A stretch of 64,000 nucleotides of DNA from Stereum hirsutum FP-91666 SS1 (taxonomy: Eukaryota > Basidiomycota > Agaricomycetes > Russulales > Stereaceae), in contig NW_006763149.1 in assembly GCF_000264905.1 (NCBI RefSeq), positions 714,212 to 778,211 on the forward strand. The letters are read 5' to 3'. This document shows, piece by piece, positions 58,053 through 64,000 of the stretch. The position numbers were made by a program, and so were the translations under genes. The notes under the pieces are model-generated. The model worked only from the letters and a program-made list of their open reading frames with translations, did not search any database and had not been told where the DNA came from. Every line of letters begins with the position of its first letter. Position 1 is the first letter of the stretch.

Positions 58053-58592
58053 ATTTGACCAAGTGCAAGTGAAAAGCTAGTATTATTGTTCAAGAGTGTA
58101 AGAGACGGCGTGCGAGGCAATGAGCATTCCTGTCAAGCTGGCATTCTCGTAGACCAGCACGAATCGAATTTCGATGCAGTTGTCGGAAGAGAAGCTAAGA
58201 CGCGCTCGTCATTCCGCGACGCGAGTGAGCCTGCCCTAAAGACGGACTATGACCGCGGCATCGGAGCCACCGTCCAGGTTCTGACCTCTGAACTCTCTCA
58301 TCACGACCCAATGCTTCCAGAGTGCTTCCAGCTGCAGTAGAGCTTAGGGTGATGATGGAATTGTACAAATCATACTATCTTCGCAGTTCACATCATTCAT
58401 GGTGAAAAAATGACATCAATTGCGTTGACACAACAAACGAAAGCAGAACTCAGTAACAAAAAAACACAACAAGTGTGGTACGTCTAAATAGGGAATACAT
58501 CGAACAAGCAAGAGATAAAGCATAGGGTAGACTAACAATCGCACAAAAACATTATACTTACCTGAAACTCCAGATTCCCAGAGTATGAACCC
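58053..58592. other. intergenic region
   Basis: Nothing supported. It should contain the promoter of the gene to the left and the 3' UTR of the gene to the right, both on the minus strand. Confidence 0.45.
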
Positions 58593-59660
58593 TCAATCCG
58601 AGCTGGCCATCACTCCCCGCCTCGTCAGCTCGTCGATGATCTCGCACAAGAGCACCATCCCATCCATATTCGCCTCCAACTGATGACTCTCCACCACGCT
58701 GACCACACGATCGACCAACTCTTGCTCGACGTTCTCTCCCATATCCTTACGCTCCCGCTTCGCCTTCATCCACTCTTCAGTCACCACGTCCGAGAGTCTC
58801 GAGATCCATTCCTTCGGGTCCTTGATCTCCCTCCTAGGAGCGTTTCTCCTGAAGTTCTCCGGGACTTGAAGGGGACTATTTCTAGGCTGGATCTCAGGTT
58901 GCTCCTTCCTACGCTTATAGCTCAACGCCTCAACAGCAGTCCCAGCACTCATACTCTCAGCCCTCGACCTCTTTCTCTCCTGCTGCTGCTTCTCCTTCTC
59001 CTTCCTCACCCTCGACTCCACCAAACTCTCCCTAATCTTCTCAATCCTCCTACTCCTATCCTCCCCACCACCCCCATTCGCATTCACATTCGCGCCACTC
59101 TGACTCTGATTCGCATTCCGACTGACTGTCACACGACCATAAGCCACCCGCGCAGCCATAATCTTCCTCTGCGCCTCCGCAGGCGTGATCCTCTCCAACT
59201 CAGCCCTCAAATCCGAATCGAAATCGACGCTCCATGGTCCGAAGTTCGTCGACGTGTGGCGTAGATTGACGGGCTCGGAACGTGTGCGGGAACGGGGTGA
59301 TATAGGTAGGGAGAGATGCGCGTTGTGTAGAATTGGACCTGGTAAGGGAGGTGACATCGAGCCGGGCTGGTGGGTGGAGTTGGGAACGTCGACGAGAGAG
59401 GGATGAAGTCTGTGGGTGGCGGGTATGGGGGCGTTGCTCATGGTGTGGCTCCGCGCGTACGGAGCTGGGAGGGACGATGCGACGGCATCAGCAGCAGCAG
59501 CAGCAGCGGTAGTCGGGGAATGATGTTGGTGCTGCGACGAAGACCAAGCAGACGATCTAAGAGGCGCAGAGAGCGGGGGCTGGGGCTCAAAGGTGTCACG
59601 ACGGGGTGTCGCAGAGAACGAGCCTCTGAAAGGCGGAAGTTCGGGCACGCGGAACGACAT
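58593..59660 (-). CDS. Ser/Pro-rich protein with charged C-terminal helices, unrecognised
   Basis: A single open exon of 355 residues. The N-terminal half is Ser/Pro/His-rich and disordered (with a poly-Ala run, TTAAAAAAADAVA). The middle has a coiled, highly charged segment (IEKIRESLVESRVRKEKEKQ). The C-terminus looks folded: KEWISRLSDVVTEEWMKAKR, then VEQELVDRVVSVVESHQLEA and LLCEIIDELTRRGVMASSD. ATG at 59660 is the first Met and is followed by a typical context. No domain is named. A regulator or scaffold role would be a guess. Confidence 0.65.
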   Translation of the reverse strand: MSFRVPELPPFRGSFSATPRRDTFEPQPPLSAPLRSSAWSSSQHQHHSPTTAAAAAADAVASSLPAPYARSHTMSNAPIPATHRLHPSLVDVPNSTHQPGSMSPPLPGPILHNAHLSLPISPRSRTRSEPVNLRHTSTNFGPWSVDFDSDLRAELERITPAEAQRKIMAARVAYGRVTVSRNANQSQSGANVNANGGGGEDRSRRIEKIRESLVESRVRKEKEKQQQERKRSRAESMSAGTAVEALSYKRRKEQPEIQPRNSPLQVPENFRRNAPRREIKDPKEWISRLSDVVTEEWMKAKRERKDMGENVEQELVDRVVSVVESHQLEANMDGMVLLCEIIDELTRRGVMASSD

Positions 59661-60708
59661 CTAAGCCAGCTAAGACGAGGACGAGCGCGGAAGACGCAAG
59701 TTCTCCAAAAGAAACCAGGATGCCGAGATACGAGATGAACGAGGAACGCAACGGGAACGGGAGGAGAGAGTTGGGAGAGAGTGGCCGAACAGCGAAGAGA
59801 ACAGCAACACGAGCGCGCCATTGTTTTATATACCTTCCTTTATGCCGGGGCGTCAACGATCACACTGTTCAGTGCCAGGTGATGAGCTCAGCTTTGGGAA
59901 TCGCCATTGTTCTCCAAATGCCTCAAGGCGGACACGGGCCCATCGATCTAGAGCGGTGGCGAGGGTGCCGTTGCAGTGGTGTGGCGCCACAGTGGTGATT
60001 GTCTTGGCCCTTGGTTTCCTTGTGCCACTCGACGAGAGAAAGTGCCGGAATGGCCGTAAACAATCAAGGACGCACCATGGATCATCAACGAAACTAGTGA
60101 GTGCAGGTCGCTGTTGCATCTGGAAGGGAGTCAGCTGATGCGCAATGATCATGAGCAAGAAATACAAGCGTACTTTAGACCTCGCTGGTCCCGATGCAGT
60201 GTGGCCCAAGCGCACCAAGCCAACTCGGACAGAAACAAACTCAGAGTCATATCACGCAGAAGAAGTCGCAGTCAAGAAAATTATTTCCCATTAATTACTG
60301 GCCTACAATGTCATGTAAATGTACTCGTATGAGAAGCCCAACGCGGAAGTATCTGCCTCCCTTCTATCCCGTGAACGAAAAACCGATACCCAATAACAAT
60401 TCATCATCTGTCTAATGCCCTGACCCTCGATATCAAAGAGAAAACCCAAGAAGTACTACGCCCAAAACACGACAAAACGAAAAGAAGAAAAAAAGCAGGA
60501 AGAGAAGAGAGTATACAGTACATACAACGAAATGTCCTTGTCCATGTCCATGTCTAAGTCCCTGGAACTGAAGCCTGAAACCAATCTAAGCACGGCTGAA
60601 CGTTTTGGTATGTGTGAATATATTATTTGAGTCGAGTCGAGTCGAGTTGAGTTAAGCTGAGTCGAGTCGAGTCGAAGTAGGAATGTGGGAGGTCGATTCG
60701 CGACGAGT
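59661..60708. other. intergenic region with pentanucleotide repeat
   Basis: No supported gene. It holds the promoter of the gene at 58593-59660 and the 3' UTR of the SDR gene, both minus strand. Confidence 0.45.
60629..60676 (+). repeat. GAGTC tandem repeat in SDR 3' region
   Basis: About nine GAGTC-type units, three of them altered (GAGTT, TAAGC), lie about 35 bases beyond the SDR stop codon, so in its 3' UTR. Confidence 0.85.
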
Positions 60709-62054
60709 TTACCACGAGTGGTGGCCACCGCAGACGAGGATGCTGAAAAGATTGATCGCACGAGTGTTAGAACGTGTGGCGCAGATAGACGAAAGACAAA
60801 GGATGACTTACTCGCTACCAGTGCAGTACGACGACGCGTCGGAAGCGAGCCAGGTCACAACGCCACGCATCTCGTCGGCACGACCCAAGCGGTGAAGAGG
60901 GTTGAGGTCGGACCACTTCTTGAGCAGCTGAGGCTGACCGTCAAGGTACTTCGAAGTCAATCTGCACAAGGTGAGAAGATATATGGTGAGTTCATGATAG
61001 ATGGAATGTGAGTGGCGAGAACGTACTTGGTATAGATGTGGCCCGGGGAGAGGGTGTTGACGCGGATCTTGGACTCGCCGAGCTCGCAAGCCATGCTGCG
61101 ACCCATTTGAAGGACGGCAGACTTGGAGGTGTTATAGGAGACCCAGGCGTGATCCTGTGAGCAATGAATGAGCTTAGTTCAGATAGAGAAGAGATAATGA
61201 ATAGGGTGGACGACGCACCTTGTTAGTGATGCTGCCGCTCATGGAGGCGATGAGGACGATGCTGCCCGGAGTGCCGAAACGGACCATCTGTTGCCCGGCC
61301 GCCTGAGCGGTGTACAGCACACCGTTCGTGTTCACATCGAGGACCTAAATACAATCATCGTGGTCAAAAACAATGAAGAAAACAAAAAGGTAGAAAAAGA
61401 ACGAACCTGCTTGAAGGTATCTGCGGGGTATGTCAAGCAGTCCATGTTCTCCTTCAAGATGCCGGCAGCAGCAACACAAACGTCGAAGCGCCCCTCCTTA
61501 TCCCCAATCATCCTCCCAATTTCCCACATCCTGGCCTGATCCGTGACGCTACCCTGCACGTACTCCAATCTCCTCGGCGGGCCCTCCATCTTCGTGAGAT
61601 ACTCCTGCACAGCGCTGAACTCGTCGCTGGGGCCCTCGGCAATATCAACACAGTAGACCGCGCGACAGCCGGCCTCTGAGAGTGCCATGGCCATCTCGAG
61701 ACCGAGACCAGCGTTGGCACCAGAGACAAGAGCAACACGGTCGTGGAGAGCGAACTCTTCGAAGATTTTGGGAGCGGGTTTAGGGGCAGTGGCGGGGGAA
61801 TCGTGGTACTCGAGCGCTGCCTCGACACCTAATGGGCTGAGAGGAGACATGGACTGGATCATGGCTTTGTGGTTGTAGCCAGCGGTGAGGGGTTTGTCGG
61901 TGGCAGGTGACGTGAGATTACGACGAGCACCGGGGACGGGAGTGATGGTAGAGGCAGAGGCGACGATGGGTGCGGATGAGAAGGCGCGACGGGACAGGGG
62001 GACAGCACGACGTGAGACGAAGGCTTTGGACGAGTTGGAAAGGGTGGAGAGCAT
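60709..62054 (-). CDS. short-chain dehydrogenase/reductase, polyol/sugar type (Sou1/arabinitol dehydrogenase-like)
   Basis: This NAD(P)-dependent oxidoreductase probably interconverts a sugar or polyol and its keto form. The N-terminus is Arg/Ser-rich (SRRAVPLSRRAFSSAP), which suggests a mitochondrial targeting peptide. The cofactor turn is SGANAGLGLEMAMAL and CVAAAGI follows. The catalytic residues are Ser in IVLIASMSGS and Tyr/Lys in WVSYNTSKSAVLQM. The last exons give IRVNTLSPGHIYTK, ASDASSYCTGSDILV and end GGHHSW, the typical close of this SDR group. Five exons join in frame. Stop TAA is at 60709-60711. Substrate is uncertain, because arabinitol, sorbose, mannitol and xylulose reductases share these motifs. 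Confidence 0.9.
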
Positions 62055-63449
62055 AGTTTCGGGATACGTGAGTGGGATGAAGGGTTTGTGGAGGTGGGGC
62101 AGTGCGGAAGAGAGGTGGAAAGTGAGGGAGAGTTAAGATTTTGATGCCTTTACCCCGCTACCCCGCGTTGGGTTTTTATAGCTTAGCGAGCCGCCTTCGG
62201 AGGTTCGTAACGGATGTGGAGAGGTAAGCGTCATGCCACTAAACGTCAACCAATGGGATGGAGATAAAGATGACGTTCACACCGGTAATGCCTGTGCATC
62301 CCCAGAGGCTTGGAGGTCGGAGAGATCGTAATGGTGGATAACGAGCGGTCGAGACGGGGCGGCAGTTGCGGAGTACTCGTGGACCTATGATGGATCGACG
62401 CCAACGAGCGGGACGCGCGTCTAGAGGCGCGCTGCTGCGAGCGGGGGTGACAAACGGAGGCGTACAAGTCCGTGGAGAGGGATATCTTGCTGCCGACGGG
62501 AAGAGCATCGCTCCTTCCAAATCCTTTCCCCACTTCACGTGGCGGAGGTGGCGCATCTGTCCATAGCCGACTCCACGCGCCTGGTACACCACTTCTTCCC
62601 CGATTCTGCAAAAGTAAAGAAGAAAGAAGACAACTTCCTGGAAACTCGAAAAGACGAGCGGATAAAGAGGCTTTTGTCGCGCGAATGCAGCAGCTCTCCC
62701 ATGGACGGGGATATGCAGGCAAGGCATGCACAGCGCGGAGAATCGAATACACCTCGATCCGACCTCCGTAGTACCGTGTATCCGAGTCGGTATGAGCGGG
62801 TGTACCTTCGGTGTTGCTGAGCTCGAAAGTATGCGGCCGAGACAACGAGCCTCACAGGAGGTTCGTAGCAGCGGGGAACTATCCAGCTTCCAAGACAGCC
62901 TGGGCCCGTAGCCGGGTACGATACGACGGTGCCCACGACGAGCAGCGTCGTTCTGCAAGCTAGAAGCCTGATCGTGAGGGACTGACAGGCAAAGTCATGT
63001 TGGGACGCGCAATGGGTACATGCTCACATGGGCTCGCCCGGTGTGTAACATCGCCAAAAGGACACCGATTTTGGGTGCTTGTACTGCCGTCCGTGTCCTG
63101 AACGCACGGTCTTTCATCTCATTCGCTCGGCTCTCAGCGGGCAACGGGGGTTTACAACATAGCAGCTGCTCATGCGCTAGCGCTCGGACAAGGAAGTTGC
63201 CAGCTTTTAAGCTAGAATGAACCGGGTGTGTGAAAGGCAAGAAAACCTGAGAAGATATCTGACCATTTGCAGAATTCGACAAGGCCATCGCCGCGACCAA
63301 GCCGTGGGAAGCGATGCCCAGAGATGGGAGAACAAAAGCGGTACGCAAATTTCAAGCTCCGACCGAATCGCCCCCAGCCAATCGCCGAGCGAAATCGCGC
63401 GCAAGGTTGATCGTCACTTCCACACCGTGACGAACGCGATTGTGTCACA
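62055..63449. promoter_or_regulatory. divergent upstream region of SDR and F-box-like genes
   Basis: The SDR (-) and the right-edge gene (+) are transcribed away from this 1.4-kb region. Three frames on the minus strand stay open across 62246-62958, an effect of composition, not evidence of a gene. Confidence 0.4.
62173..62181 (-). promoter_or_regulatory. TATA-like box of the SDR gene
   Basis: On the minus strand CTATAAAAACCC lies about 120 bases before the SDR ATG. Confidence 0.5.
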
Positions 63450-64000
63450 ATGTCCTCATCGTCGCGCTCGACAGTGTCGACGACGTCCTCGCCGTCAATG
63501 GCGTCGGCAACGACGCCCGTCTACAAGGGCAAGTTTGTCAACAGATCCTGGGGCCAACTCCCACCAGAAATCATCAGGTGCCGTACCCCCCCTTCACCCG
63601 CGATTGCCAGTCTGGCAGTCCTTTTACCCGCCACACACTCTCCCAGACGCGTACTGACCAGCCGGACATAGAATGATCTGCACGAATACCTTGCTGTTAG
63701 CACACCAACAAATGTTCCTCCCTTCCTCATGGTTATCGAAGGAAGTCTGGCCAGGAAGGATGCTCTACATAGCCCTGCGCGATCAGGTTTACGTTGAGAA
63801 GCTCATGAAAGTATGCCCATCATGGCAGGCAGCTCGTGAGTGTCTCTTATCCTTTTTGTCTCTCGTGTGTGTCTGCTCCGTATACGTTGGGAGACTTGGG
63901 TTATGTGTGGAGCGACTGTGGTTGTGAGTGTTCCTGCGCGAGCGAAGGCCCATCTGGCTGTCTATTGGTATTGGGTGGCGGTGGCATAACGTATCCTCGG
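63450..64000 (+). CDS. 5' part of an F-box-like gene (runs off the right edge)
   Basis: ATG 63450 begins a Ser/Thr-rich leader followed by NRSWGQLPPEIIRMICTNTL, an F-box-like motif split by an intron (63577-63671; the codons AG|A join to give Arg). The next exon continues with hydrophobic and Trp-containing sequence (KLMKVCPSWQAA) to a donor GTGAGT at about 63839. The remaining bases are probably an intron. F-box proteins select substrates for SCF ubiquitin ligases. The call rests on one short motif. Confidence 0.45.

Noticed and set aside
62246..62958. Long overlapping open frames on the minus strand (up to 239 codons)
   Set aside because: Three frames are open at once, translations are Arg/Ser-rich without domains, and the region is the divergent upstream space of two real genes. 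This looks like base composition.

Overview
This window looks like nuclear DNA from a filamentous basidiomycete fungus, probably an agaricomycete. Genes are broken by many short introns (mostly 50-90 nt, GT-AG, with CTNAC-like branch sites), gene spacing is tight, and the families are typical fungal ones (initiator-tRNA ribosyl-phosphate transferase Rit1, Kri1, Kap104, an FSH-type serine hydrolase, a microsomal P450, Mx-like dynamins). No bacterial-style operons, rRNA or CRISPR were seen.

Layout. 1-0.6 kb: 3' tail of an unrecognised gene. 2.3-3.6 kb: mitochondrial-type ketopantoate hydroxymethyltransferase (+). 4.0-6.1 kb: RIT1 (-), divergent from the KDEL receptor ERD2 at 6.6-7.8 kb (+). 8.5-10.6 kb: L-type lectin cargo receptor of the VIP36/ERGIC-53 class (+). 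11.4-13.1 kb: polytopic DUF4203/TMEM198-like membrane protein (-). 13.9-17.8 kb: a complete hAT DNA transposon with 19-bp terminal inverted repeats, an 8-bp target duplication and an apparently intact multi-exon transposase. 18.2-19.7 kb: FSH-family serine hydrolase (+). 19.7-23.9 kb: a 4.3-kb stretch without a recognisable gene but with degenerate duplications. 24.0-28.1 kb: transportin KAP104 (+) with one outsized intron. 29.9-32.1 kb: cytochrome P450 (+). 32.5-35.4 kb: KRI1 (+). 36.4-46.8 kb: a tandem array of three dynamin-related GTPase genes (+), in which copies 2 and 3 have been joined by a deletion. 47.4-51.3 kb: a very large basic/acidic AT-hook-like nuclear protein (-). 51.7-52.4 kb: a 743-bp MITE with 70-bp inverted ends and a TA target duplication. 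52.7-54.3 kb: one good intron-containing tRNA-Thr(CGT) gene surrounded by three tRNA-like fragments. 54.8-56.9 kb: a fungal polytopic membrane protein (-). 57.5-59.7 kb: two unrecognised, probably nuclear proteins (-). 60.7-62.1 kb: an SDR dehydrogenase (-). 63.45 kb to the right edge: the start of an F-box-like gene (+).

How it fits together. Most single-copy genes are housekeeping: CoA/pantothenate synthesis, initiator-tRNA modification, ER-Golgi retrieval and cargo lectin (neighbouring genes that both act in the early secretory pathway), nuclear import and ribosome biogenesis. The unusual biology is in the accessory parts: the intact hAT element, the MITE, the tRNA-fragment cluster and, above all, the dynamin array. 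There the second gene has lost the last part of its GTPase effector domain. The third has lost the G1-G3 motifs of the GTPase domain and appears to start at an ATG made from a former intron end. Exon boundaries were placed by eye from splice motifs and protein continuity. Gene spans are firmer than individual exon edges.
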